6,352 nt of DNA, from the NCBI GenBank assembly GCA_964367685.1, contig CAYIYM010000056.1, positions 1 through 6,352 on the forward strand, given 5' to 3'. Each line of letters opens with the position of its first letter. Position 1 is the stretch's first letter. The notes below the pieces were generated by a model. That model ran no database searches, was not told the origin of the DNA, and saw only the letters and a list, made by a program, of their open reading frames with translations. Origin of the DNA: CAUPWF01 sp964367685. GTDB taxonomy: Bacteria; Bacillota; Clostridia; Lachnospirales; Lachnospiraceae. Shown here piece by piece: positions 1 through 5,562 of this stretch. The position numbers and the translations under genes were made by a program.

Positions 1-24
1 AAAAAAGAGGGTAATGCCCCTCTT
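1..24 (-). terminator. Rho-independent terminator of the relaxase gene
   Basis: On the minus strand the sequence is AAGAGGG, a 6-nt loop, CCCTCTT, then a run of T. The stem arms are 18-24 and 5-11, and the U-tract corresponds to the A-run at 1-6. The stop codon of the relaxase (25-23) lies at the foot of the stem, so the gene ends directly in its terminator. Confidence 0.85.
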
Positions 25-1381
25 ATAATTCTATATCTTGCTCGTTTTTATCTTCCCTGATGTGCTGCTCTACACGCTCATTACTTCTAGGCGCAACTTT
101 CTCTTCTACTTCTGCATATCGATCGAGAATTACTTCAACATCAAGTCCATTTTTCTTAGCGTCCTCTCGAAGAGCCAATTCTAAATCAATCGGTAGTCTA
201 CCTTCATCCATCGCTCGTTGCACTGCCAGCCCAAGTGCGCTAACCTCCGATAACTTTTCAAGATCACGTTTCATCTCTGATCGATGTTCTTTATAAGCGT
301 CTCTTACTTCTTCTTTTGCAAACTCTGCAATAGCATCTACCTTTTTATCGAGTGCAAGTGATTTCTCATCCACGTTGCTTTCTAGCTCCTTGACCTCTTT
401 CTCAAAATCTTTTAGTTCTCCAATCTTCTTTTGAATCTTGTCTGATACAATTTTATTTACCGCATTTTCTTTTTCGATTGCACGCTCAACTAGAAATTGA
501 TTGAAAGCACTTTTGTTTTTTTGTATGCTCAATATCAAGTCTGCTGTATCTCGGATGACACTTGCCTCGCCTTTGTTATTTGCCATTATTGTGTCACCTT
601 CTTTAAATTCCTTTAATTTCTTCACAACATCTCCACCCTGGGTCGTCACTTTATTTAGTGTATCGTCTATTTTCATTGCTTTAAACTCTGCCACGGTCTT
701 GTGTGCTGTTTTGCTTTTTAGCTTTTTCACACCAAGCCCACGCTCCTTCATGAGAGTGGCCAAATGCTCTCTCTCATCTCGTTGCCATTGAGTAATTGGC
801 ATTGCATATTCGCCATGCTCTGCAACTGTTTTTAGCTTATACCCCATTTCTTCTAACGCTCGTCCTTGACTGTTTCTTACAGATTGCCCTTTCTCATAGT
901 GACCAATTGGTACATAATCAAGGTGTAAGTGCGACGCCCCCATTTCGTCATCATGATAATAAGCTCCAATCAACTTCATATTCGGATTACGCTCACTCCA
1001 CCCGTCTGTGTAACTTTTTAATATGTCTTTACAGATGTGTGACTCTGGTCGTTCGTCTCTTGACCCGATACTAATAATGCTCTCGTATACCGTGTTTTTT
1101 TGCTTATCTCCCAAGACATCTCTATAATAATTTCTGATAATTCGCTTGCTTTTTTCTGCTTTTGATAGCGTTTTTGAATGTATAATTCTTTGATTTCGCT
1201 CCTTTATTGCCTCTGAGAACAGTTCTTTATATGCATCTTTTGGGTCCTGGTCCTTCCATATTTCGTGCTCTCTCTCTCGATCAATATGAGCCTCCCAGTC
1301 GCCTAAATCTCTTGTTCGATTGTTGTGTTCTCGTACATAATCTTTCTCGCCACCTTGATGAAAACTAATTGTATATTGCAT
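23..1381 (-). CDS. mob: MobV/Pre-family relaxase (plasmid mobilization/recombination protein)
   Basis: A 452-residue protein of the MobV (Mob_Pre) family, which nicks one strand at oriT and starts transfer of mobilizable plasmids or integrated elements. Visible motifs are the N-terminal HNNR (His19-Arg22), at the place of the catalytic histidine of pMV158 MobM, and the metal-binding motif HDDE...SHLHLDY (His143, Asp144, Glu146, His151, His153). The C-terminal half, roughly residues 290-400, is rich in Glu, Lys and Ala and looks like a coiled coil, as in other Pre proteins. Length is close to family members of about 400-500 residues. The ATG start has GAGG seven bases upstream. No replication gene is visible nearby, so the host element could be a plasmid, an integrated mobilizable element or a remnant. 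The family call is firm; activity is inferred. Confidence 0.92.
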   Translation of the reverse strand: MQYTISFHQGGEKDYVREHNNRTRDLGDWEAHIDREREHEIWKDQDPKDAYKELFSEAIKERNQRIIHSKTLSKAEKSKRIIRNYYRDVLGDKQKNTVYESIISIGSRDERPESHICKDILKSYTDGWSERNPNMKLIGAYYHDDEMGASHLHLDYVPIGHYEKGQSVRNSQGRALEEMGYKLKTVAEHGEYAMPITQWQRDEREHLATLMKERGLGVKKLKSKTAHKTVAEFKAMKIDDTLNKVTTQGGDVVKKLKEFKEGDTIMANNKGEASVIRDTADLILSIQKNKSAFNQFLVERAIEKENAVNKIVSDKIQKKIGELKDFEKEVKELESNVDEKSLALDKKVDAIAEFAKEEVRDAYKEHRSEMKRDLEKLSEVSALGLAVQRAMDEGRLPIDLELALREDAKKNGLDVEVILDRYAEVEEKVAPRSNERVEQHIREDKNEQDIEL

Positions 1382-1405
1382 ATTTTTACCTCATTTCTTA
1401 CCTTT

Positions 1406-1437
1406 TTTATCAAAACTAATATGTCGGATTTGATAAA
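1406..1437. promoter_or_regulatory. 9-bp inverted repeat upstream of the relaxase gene
   Basis: TTTATCAAA at 1406-1414 and TTTGATAAA at 1429-1437 are perfect inverted copies separated by 14 bases. They lie about 25-56 bases before the relaxase start codon and just after a terminator, so the relaxase promoter must fall in or near this stretch. MobV proteins are known to bind and repress their own promoter near oriT. The repeat may therefore be an operator or a relaxase binding site. I see no convincing -35/-10 pair. Confidence 0.45.
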
Positions 1438-1440
1438 TTT

Positions 1441-1478
1441 AAAAAAAATAGAGCGCGGAACTGAGTTCCACGGCTCTG
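1441..1478 (-). terminator. Strong rho-independent terminator upstream of the relaxase
   Basis: The arms AGAGC (1450-1454) and GCTCT (1473-1477) pair, as do GGAAC (1457-1461) and GTTCC (1465-1469), around a TGA loop with a small internal mismatch. On the minus strand the hairpin is followed by eight T (the A-run at 1441-1448), a classic terminator. It isolates the relaxase gene from minus-strand transcripts arriving from the amidase operon or from the intervening region. On the plus strand it is followed only by GTATTTT, so termination there would be weaker. Confidence 0.8.
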
Positions 1479-1730
1479 TATTTTCTAGTTTGCACGTTGC
1501 CTGCAAGTTGTCATTCTTGGGAGTGACATCCATTAAAGTAAATCTGGGCAATGCAACCAAAAAAGACAAGCCAATTATTATCATAATCAGCTCATCTGTA
1601 TTGATATTTATTACATATTTAATTTTTGATATATTGAATATCATTTGCTATATACACACTGTTTAACAGTAAATGTTAAGCGGATAGTTGAACGTTTACT
1701 TAAGTAAGTGCAATAATAAACATACTCAAG
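1479..1730 (-). other. Gene-poor interval with a small hydrophobic frame and two palindromes
   Basis: No confident gene is visible. A minus-strand frame opening at an ATG at 1644 reads a hydrophobic segment (TDELIMIIIGLSFLVAL) and then a polar stretch. It has no ribosome binding site and runs straight through the terminator hairpin into the relaxase start, so it is not a normal gene. The interval also holds the palindromes ACTGTTTAACAGT (1658-1670) and TTACTTAAGTAA (1696-1707), and the inverted pair TTGCA (1490-1494)/TGCAA (1502-1506). The strong terminator immediately downstream implies that something on the minus strand is transcribed here, possibly a small RNA, a decayed toxin-like peptide gene or the 3' leader of the amidase operon. 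Confidence 0.35.
1647..1670 (-). other. oriT: Candidate oriT (nic region) for the MobV relaxase
   Basis: On the minus strand the inverted repeat ACTGTT-A-AACAGT runs directly into GTGTATATAGC, giving AGTGTGT just after a hairpin. In pMV158 and pUB110 the nick site of MobV relaxases is also AGTGTG|T following an inverted repeat, upstream of mob and on the mob coding strand. The position here, about 270 bases before the relaxase start, and the strand both fit. The match is short and the sequence beyond AGTGTGT differs, so this is a candidate only. Confidence 0.3.
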
Positions 1731-2099
1731 CTATGTTGTTGAATAAGCAAAATAGTATTTTTTCTCTCCTATAAAAACTGTATACACCATTTGTCCTACA
1801 TTTTTTATATCAAAAGAATATGTAAATGGTAATATATTTTTTTTGACTTGTACATTATACCCTTCGTAGTCTATCACTTGAACATTTTCAAACCCTATGT
1901 ATACTAAATATAATTTTTTTGTATCACTTGACCCACTAGTATAATTTCCGCTCTTCGCTAGCTCTTGAACTTCATATCTATGCACAATCCCTTCTGGTGA
2001 TAATACTACTGGAGATATTCCAATCATAAATAATATTATTGTAATTATAACAAGAAACCATTTAATAAACTTATTTTTAATATTCTTCCAATTTTTCAT
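1731..2099 (-). CDS. Small membrane-anchored protein, unknown function
   Basis: A 122-residue protein I do not recognise. It begins with a basic, Lys-rich segment (residues 1-13), followed by one hydrophobic helix (about 14-33, WFLVIITIILFMIGISPVVL). The remaining 90 or so residues are predicted outside the membrane and are rich in Val, Tyr and Lys in an alternating beta-strand-like pattern. There is no cysteine and no obvious catalytic motif. It starts 6 bases after the stop codon of the amidase-like gene, so the two are almost certainly co-transcribed and the protein probably works at the cell surface alongside it, perhaps as an accessory or immunity-type partner. That role is inference from position only. 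Confidence 0.75.
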   Translation of the reverse strand: MKNWKNIKNKFIKWFLVIITIILFMIGISPVVLSPEGIVHRYEVQELAKSGNYTSGSSDTKKLYLVYIGFENVQVIDYEGYNVQVKKNILPFTYSFDIKNVGQMVYTVFIGEKKYYFAYSTT

Positions 2100-2105
2100 A
2101 ATAAA

Positions 2106-3053
2106 CTATTTTGTGAAATCAACAATAATTACATAATTATTGTTCATCCAATTATTATCAACTCTAGTTTTCCAATCTACATTTTTTAAATTTGTTGTAT
2201 GTTGACTAATATAAATTGTATTGTTTCCTTTTGTGTGTACAAATGCCATATGCCAAATAGCGTAAGTATCACTATTCTTATATGCTAGAAAATCGCCTGG
2301 CTCTGCTTGGCTGATAACCGATGTTATTGTTGAGTTCTCAGTTCCCAAATATCCTCTTATAAGGCTCCAATATTCGGTGAAATCTTGTGCAACCGTCCAA
2401 GTATGACCATAATATCCTGCCTTACCTGAATTTGACCACTCATCTTTTACCATTGGCATTCCTGCATAATGTACTATTTGCGATGCAAAATTTGTACAGT
2501 CTTTTGTATATTTGACAAATCCAGGATTCCACAATTCAGCATACATATCCGCATATCTTTGAGCTCTTTCTACATTATAATTCCCATCAAACACAAGATT
2601 TCTAGACGATTTACTTCTTATTGATGTAGTTGCATTCTCTTCCTGATTTTCTTGCTTTATACTTGCAATAGATTTATCTAATATATCATTATCAATCTCC
2701 GTTCTTGTAGGCATTGTTAGGGACAGATTTTCAACTTGTATTTGTTTTTCGACCAAAAAGACAGATGCGTATGCCTGAAAGTAACGTAATGTAGTTTCAT
2801 CTATATCGTTTACCTCATTCATCAAAATATCATGCATAAATTCTGTATACTTATCATCGCCCACCACTATTTCCAAAGCTTGTTTACCTATGTATACTTC
2901 TATTTCACTCTCAATTTCTTTCAAAGTTACATCTGCATTGAATTCTACTGGTAATGTTTTCCCTTGAAATACTTCTAACTCTTTAGCATAAGTATTTTCA
3001 CAAATACTGAATAACATCAATGCACTCATTAATATCATAAAATTCTTTTTCAT
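2106..3053 (-). CDS. Secreted amidase_6-type (NlpC/P60-like) cysteine hydrolase
   Basis: A 315-residue secreted protein. Residues 1-23 form a signal peptide (MKKN, hydrophobic core, TYA cleavage site); the Cys at 18 does not sit in a proper lipobox. Residues 24-150 are a variable acidic domain. From about 155 the pattern of the putative amidase domain family (Pfam Amidase_6) appears: NYNVERAQRYADMYAE (159-173), then DCTNFASQ with the likely nucleophile Cys186, EPGDFLAY near 251, WHMAFVHT with His268 and ISQHT with His285. Family members are thought to cleave amide bonds in cell-wall or peptide substrates; the substrate here is unknown. The ATG is preceded by GAGGGAG at a 7-base spacing. It is the first gene of a two-gene unit with the 122-residue membrane protein. 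Confidence 0.88.
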   Translation of the reverse strand: MKKNFMILMSALMLFSICENTYAKELEVFQGKTLPVEFNADVTLKEIESEIEVYIGKQALEIVVGDDKYTEFMHDILMNEVNDIDETTLRYFQAYASVFLVEKQIQVENLSLTMPTRTEIDNDILDKSIASIKQENQEENATTSIRSKSSRNLVFDGNYNVERAQRYADMYAELWNPGFVKYTKDCTNFASQIVHYAGMPMVKDEWSNSGKAGYYGHTWTVAQDFTEYWSLIRGYLGTENSTITSVISQAEPGDFLAYKNSDTYAIWHMAFVHTKGNNTIYISQHTTNLKNVDWKTRVDNNWMNNNYVIIVDFTK

Positions 3054-3060
3054 TCCATTT

Positions 3061-3111
3061 CTCCCTCGTATAATAAGTTTATAACCTAATAAAACAGGTT
3101 GTAGACTTATT
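3061..3111 (-). promoter_or_regulatory. Promoter and overlapping inverted-repeat operator of the amidase operon
   Basis: On the minus strand TCTACA (3105-3100) and TATAAA (3083-3078) form a -35/-10 pair with 16 bases between them, followed by the ribosome binding site GAGGGAG (3067-3061). The whole promoter lies inside an inverted repeat with arms 3072-3087 and 3096-3111. In plus-strand RNA all 16 positions pair (14 Watson-Crick, two G-U) around an 8-base loop, and the stem is followed by CTTTTTT. It could be a repressor operator over the promoter or a terminator for plus-strand transcripts, or both. Confidence 0.5.
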
Positions 3112-3125
3112 CTTTTTTATGGTAT

Positions 3126-3159
3126 AGATGTAGGAGACATCTTGGAGGGATTCCCCCTC
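3126..3159. repeat. Two small tandem hairpins between the amidase promoter and IS110
   Basis: AGATGT (3126-3131) pairs with ACATCT (3137-3142) around a 5-base loop. GAGGG (3145-3149) pairs with CCCTC (3155-3159) around another 5-base loop. Neither is followed by a T-run on either strand, so they are not clear terminators. They lie just beyond the original 3' end of the small membrane-protein gene that IS110 interrupts and may have acted as an intercistronic processing or attenuation structure. Confidence 0.4.
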
Positions 3160-3194
3160 ATTCCTATTTCCAACTATACAGTTTACTTGTTACA

Positions 3195-3223
3195 TTTTCA
3201 TATAGTTTATCCTGTGGTATGAT
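3195..3223 (+). promoter_or_regulatory. Promoter for the IS110 leader/bridge RNA
   Basis: TTTTCA (3195-3200), a 17-base spacer and the extended -10 TGG-TATGAT (3215-3223) form a promoter reading into the element, with a start expected near 3230. The -35 is weak in the integrated form. If the element is excised as a circle through the shared CATAT, TTGACA from the right end (4869-4874) replaces TTTTCA at the same 17-base spacing, turning it into a near-consensus promoter. Confidence 0.6.
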
Positions 3224-3229
3224 ATCAGC

Positions 3230-3445
3230 AGAGTCTGATGTCCGAAGGCACTGCTTGTTCTCCTTTCAGCCAACGCTTGTTGCGACTGCTCAGAAAGCAT
3301 TCAGCCCGGTTCACTTAGCACATTCCGCTCACACAGATGTTTCATCCCCTATCGTAGCTCCAGCAAAGATAGCTGATAGGGTGCATGCTCATTACGCGAG
3401 TCTGCGGTCACTACTTGATGCTCGGGATAAACCTTTTGCTCAGTA
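3230..3445 (+). ncRNA. Candidate IS110 bridge RNA
   Basis: This region lies between the element's left end and its recombinase, where IS110-group elements encode the bridge RNA that base-pairs with target and donor DNA. Predicted stems by eye: GG..CTG (3247-3253)/CAGCC (3302-3306) and CUUUCAGC (3263-3270)/GCU..GAAAG (3288-3297), enclosing an internal loop (3254-3262 and 3298-3301) and capped by CGC-GCG (3274-3276/3282-3284); then CCCUAUC (3347-3353)/GAUAGGG (3375-3381) with an inner AGCU pair; then CGAG (3397-3400)/CUCG (3421-3424). GGAUAAAC at 3425-3432 is the exact reverse complement of the left end at 3205-3212. The start is inferred from the promoter and the 3' end is a guess. An 80-codon open frame here (3219-3461) shows no protein-like features. 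Confidence 0.6.
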
Positions 3446-3481
3446 CTTCACAAATCCATAATCGAAAAGGTGGGTGATATT

Positions 3482-4780
3482 ATGTTAAAGATTAACTATA
3501 TGTCTACTCTATTTGTCGGTATTGATGTCAGTTCTAAATCCAACTTTGTTTATGCTATGGATTTTTATAAGAACAAATATATACAATCCTCTTTCTCCAA
3601 TAACCAAGTTGGTGCGGATGAACTCACAGAACTTATTCGTGATTGTATGCTTGCTCATACTGATTTAAATACCATTGTGATTGCTATGGAGTCCACTTCG
3701 GTGTACAACATTCACATAGCCAATCATTTATCAACTTGCGAATTATTGCTTCCTTTTAAACCTTATGTTTTCTGCCTGAATCCTAAAATGACAGCAAACT
3801 ATAGGAAAGCATTTATCGCAATGGCTAAAACAGATCCCCTTGATGCCTTCATTATTTCAGACTTTGCAAGAGCCGGTTTAATTGAAACTTCGCCTTGGCG
3901 CGGTAGTCAATTCTTAGCTCTAAAACGTCTTACAAGGCATAGGCTTCACCTTATGGAATCTATTACCAGAGAAAAAACCTATATGGTTTCTAATCTCTAT
4001 TTAAAGTTTAGTGAACTGCAATTGTTAGATAACAACACCCAACCATTTAGCAATGTATATGGTGCCACATCTTCTGCAATTCTCACTGAATTTTTATCTC
4101 CTCAAGAGATTTTAGATACCTCTGAAGAAGATTTGCTTTTATTCATTGCTGACAAAAGTAGAAATCGTATTACCGATATTTCTAAAACCATTGAGCTATT
4201 GAAAAAAGCTGCTCGTGACTCCTATCGTTTAGATAAATGTCTCTATGAGCCTTTAAATATATCCTTATCAAGTTCTTTCAATTGCATTGATGCATTTAAG
4301 AAAGAAATCAAGGCTATCGATATTGCCATTGAAAAAACAATCAATGGTCTATTTCCTAATGCCCTATTAATTCTTAAATCTATTAATAGCATTGGACCCG
4401 TTCTTGCAGCCGGTATGATTGCTGAAATCGGGGATATACAAGCTTTTCATTCCTCAGATGCACTAGCAAAGTATGCCGGTTTAACTTGGTCTAAAAACGA
4501 CTCCGGTGATTTTAGATCTGAGGATAACCATATGCAAAAAGCTGGTAATACATATCTACGCTATTATCTTGGCGAAGCCGCCAACAGTGTCAGAAGACAC
4601 GTGCCTGAATATCGTGACTATTATGCTAAAAAGTTTAGCGAAGTACCGAAACATCAGCATAAGAGAGCACTCGCGTTGACATCTCGTAAATTCGTACGAC
4701 TCGTTTTTGGATTGCTGGTCAAAAACCAACTGTACACCGGTGAAAGGTTAGACACCGAATTACACATCGAATCGAACTGA
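3482..4780 (+). CDS. tnp: IS110-family recombinase (DEDD transposase)
   Basis: A 432-residue recombinase if translation starts at the ATG at 3482, which follows AGGTGGGTGA at good spacing. A GTG at 3470 would add four residues but overlaps that site. Numbering from the GTG, the N-terminal RuvC-like DEDD domain shows FVGIDVSSKSN (Asp19), VIAMEST (Glu74) and AKTDPLDAFI (Asp122, Asp125). A helical middle region of about 150 residues follows. The C-terminal Transposase_20 domain starts near 303 (SINSIGPVLAAGMIAEIGD), and NDSGDF carries Ser345, the likely counterpart of the catalytic serine, followed by QKAGNTYLRYYLGEAANSVR. All key residues are present and the frame is intact, so the enzyme is probably active. 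In this family it works with the bridge RNA. At over 430 residues it is longer than the roughly 330-residue IS621 protein. Confidence 0.95.
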   Translation: MLKINYMSTLFVGIDVSSKSNFVYAMDFYKNKYIQSSFSNNQVGADELTELIRDCMLAHTDLNTIVIAMESTSVYNIHIANHLSTCELLLPFKPYVFCLNPKMTANYRKAFIAMAKTDPLDAFIISDFARAGLIETSPWRGSQFLALKRLTRHRLHLMESITREKTYMVSNLYLKFSELQLLDNNTQPFSNVYGATSSAILTEFLSPQEILDTSEEDLLLFIADKSRNRITDISKTIELLKKAARDSYRLDKCLYEPLNISLSSSFNCIDAFKKEIKAIDIAIEKTINGLFPNALLILKSINSIGPVLAAGMIAEIGDIQAFHSSDALAKYAGLTWSKNDSGDFRSEDNHMQKAGNTYLRYYLGEAANSVRRHVPEYRDYYAKKFSEVPKHQHKRALALTSRKFVRLVFGLLVKNQLYTGERLDTELHIESN

Positions 4781-4997
4781 CGTTTGGAAAATCATCTGAT
4801 TTTTCCATAGGTCTATTAAAGTTACCCTTTTCTATGAAAAGCATATCAAAAACTTTTTTTAAAAGGTGTTGACATATTACCAGATTGCTTTTCCTCATTC
4901 TAATCACAAATAAGAGAATAATTGTAATTAGAATAATATTTATATATTCACCTGTTTCCACACTAATAGGAGTATATTCAAACTGTTTAATTTCCAT
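4719..4997 (-). CDS. Small membrane protein, C-terminus replaced by IS110 read-through
   Basis: The present frame is 92 codons, but only the first 38-40 are native. It starts at ATG 4997 with AAAAGGAG about 10 bases upstream. The native part has a short polar head, VETGEY at about 14-19, a hydrophobic helix at about 20-31 and a basic end RMRKSN. This resembles a miniature sortase-type C-terminal sorting signal (xxxTG, helix, Arg/Lys tail), although the sorting motif is not a standard LPxTG. From about codon 39 the frame is IS110 right-end sequence, ending antisense to the recombinase 3' end. Joining the flanks gives an immediate stop, either after RMRKSNK (TT core) or after SNLVI (CATAT junction), so the original protein had about 39-41 residues. 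The family is unknown to me. It lies 64 bases after the VanZ-like gene. Confidence 0.55.
   Translation of the reverse strand: MEIKQFEYTPISVETGEYINIILITIILLFVIRMRKSNLVICQHLLKKVFDMLFIEKGNFNRPMEKSDDFPNVSSIRCVIRCLTFHRCTVGF
4786..4806 (+). repeat. Hairpin just after the recombinase stop codon
   Basis: GGAAAA (4786-4791) pairs with TTTTCC (4801-4806), continued by TC/GA with one bulged T around a 4-base loop. It lies 5 bases after the recombinase stop. No U-run follows it, so it is a poor terminator. It may stabilise the mRNA 3' end or belong to the right-end structure of the element. Confidence 0.45.
4869..4874 (+). promoter_or_regulatory. Outward-facing consensus -35 (TTGACA) at IS110 right end
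   Basis: A perfect TTGACA lies within a few bases of the right end and points outward. No matching -10 appears 16-18 bases further into the flank (4891-4898 reads TTCCTCAT). Outward -35 boxes at IS110 right ends are known to form a promoter with the -10 of the left end in the circular intermediate, and that geometry holds here. Confidence 0.6.
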
Positions 4998-5043
4998 ACG
5001 CTTTGAACTCCTTTTATTATATAGTAGTAGTGTTTAGAGCCCC

Positions 5044-5076
5044 TCTCCAAGGTCTTTAATTCTATGCTATTGGAGA
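5044..5076 (-). repeat. 7-bp inverted repeat spanning the VanZ-like stop codon
   Basis: TCTCCAA (5044-5050) and TTGGAGA (5070-5076) are perfect inverted copies around a 19-base loop that contains the VanZ-like stop codon. No T-run follows, so it is not a clear terminator. It may be an intercistronic stem. Confidence 0.35.
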
Positions 5077-5562
5077 TACTGTGGATTGGTATATTGCCCC
5101 TACCACTTGATTGTTTTCTAGCTTTATTCTTGACGAGAAAAGCAATTTATAAAAAGTATAACCGATAAGTAAACCGATTGTCCAAAGAATTACATCATCG
5201 ATATCTAACGAGCCTCTTTTGGTCACTAATTGTAAAATCTCAATAATTATGGTTATGCTTATTCCACTAATTATAAAAGATTTGAAATTTTTTAAAATTG
5301 AAAATAATAGTGGAAATAATATACCCATTGGCAAGAATAATAGTATATTCCCGAGCAAATTCTTTATAACTATATCCAAATTAATAGATTTATCAAAAAT
5401 TCGATTTATGTATTCTCCAATTGTCGAAAAAGGAACCAAATTAACATGCCTTTCAACAAACTTGTTTAAAGGTAAATCTGCAAATACCGGAGTCTCATAA
5501 AAAAAACTATATATGCCAGCATAATAAAATAAACTTACAACTCTTAAAATAATTCTTTGAAT
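5062..5562 (-). CDS. VanZ-like family membrane protein with apparent AUU start
   Basis: The frame from 5562 to 5062 encodes 166 residues with the VanZ-family pattern: ERHVNLVPFSTIGEY (about 37-51), a helix with NLLGNILLFLPMGILFPLL, a helix with IIIEILQL, then RGSLDIDDVILWTIGLLIGY. The Arg-x-x-x-Asp-x-Asp-Asp motif is the family hallmark. VanZ was named from teicoplanin resistance, but most homologs have no known role. The strong site GAGGTGA (5575-5569) precedes an ATT codon (5562) at 6 bases. An in-frame TGA lies three codons further upstream, and no ATG, GTG or TTG occurs until a TTG at 5439, which would remove the first helix and part of the NLVPF motif. So either AUU is the start, as in infC, or the start codon has been lost by mutation. 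The gene lies just after the secreted-protein gene and is probably co-transcribed with it. Confidence 0.8.
   Translation of the reverse strand: MQRIILRVVSLFYYAGIYSFFYETPVFADLPLNKFVERHVNLVPFSTIGEYINRIFDKSINLDIVIKNLLGNILLFLPMGILFPLLFSILKNFKSFIISGISITIIIEILQLVTKRGSLDIDDVILWTIGLLIGYTFYKLLFSSRIKLENNQVVGAIYQSTVSPIA

Larger units (their letters stand above)
3192..4886 (+). mobile_element. IS110-family insertion sequence with long structured left end
   Basis: A single-ORF element of about 1.68-1.7 kb: a non-coding left end of about 270-290 bp, an IS110-type recombinase, and a right end of about 95-105 bp. As is usual for this family, there are no terminal inverted repeats or obvious target duplication, so the ends are approximate and the coordinates given are the outer limits. 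One reading puts the ends in the shared CATAT at 3199-3203 and 4873-4877; the other uses a shared TT core at 3190-3191 and 4885-4886. The element interrupts the last codons of a minus-strand small membrane-protein gene. Its placement of the structured RNA upstream of the recombinase corresponds to the IS110 rather than the IS1111 subgroup. Confidence 0.85.

Noticed and set aside
60..1074. Several plus-strand frames of 78-96 codons opposite the relaxase gene
   Set aside because: They lie antisense to a well-supported gene, with Ser/Cys-rich low-quality translations typical of complementary frames.
1325..1666. 113-codon plus-strand frame before and over the relaxase start
   Set aside because: It mirrors the AT-rich antisense of the relaxase start and intergenic hairpins, and has no ribosome binding site.
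3221..3242. GATATCAG/CTGATGTC hairpin as the 5' stem-loop of the bridge RNA
   Set aside because: Its 5' arm overlaps the -10 box, so it would not be included in an RNA started at about 3230. It is kept only as a DNA-level inverted repeat unless an upstream start is found.
3219..3461. 80-codon plus-strand open frame in the IS110 left end
   Set aside because: It begins inside the -10 box, has no ribosome binding site, and its translation shows no protein-like pattern. The region is better explained as structured RNA.
3156..4900. CCTCATTC present on both sides of IS110 (3156-3163 and 4893-4900) as a target duplication
   Set aside because: The copies lie about 30 and 10-20 bases from the likely ends, and IS110 elements do not make duplications of this size; chance is sufficient.
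5016..5021. TATAAT on the minus strand just before the small membrane-protein gene
   Set aside because: A start from it would fall inside that gene's ribosome binding site, and no -35 is found at a proper distance.
5219..5500. 93-codon plus-strand frame opposite the VanZ-like gene
   Set aside because: It is antisense to a gene with clear family motifs and has no supporting start site.
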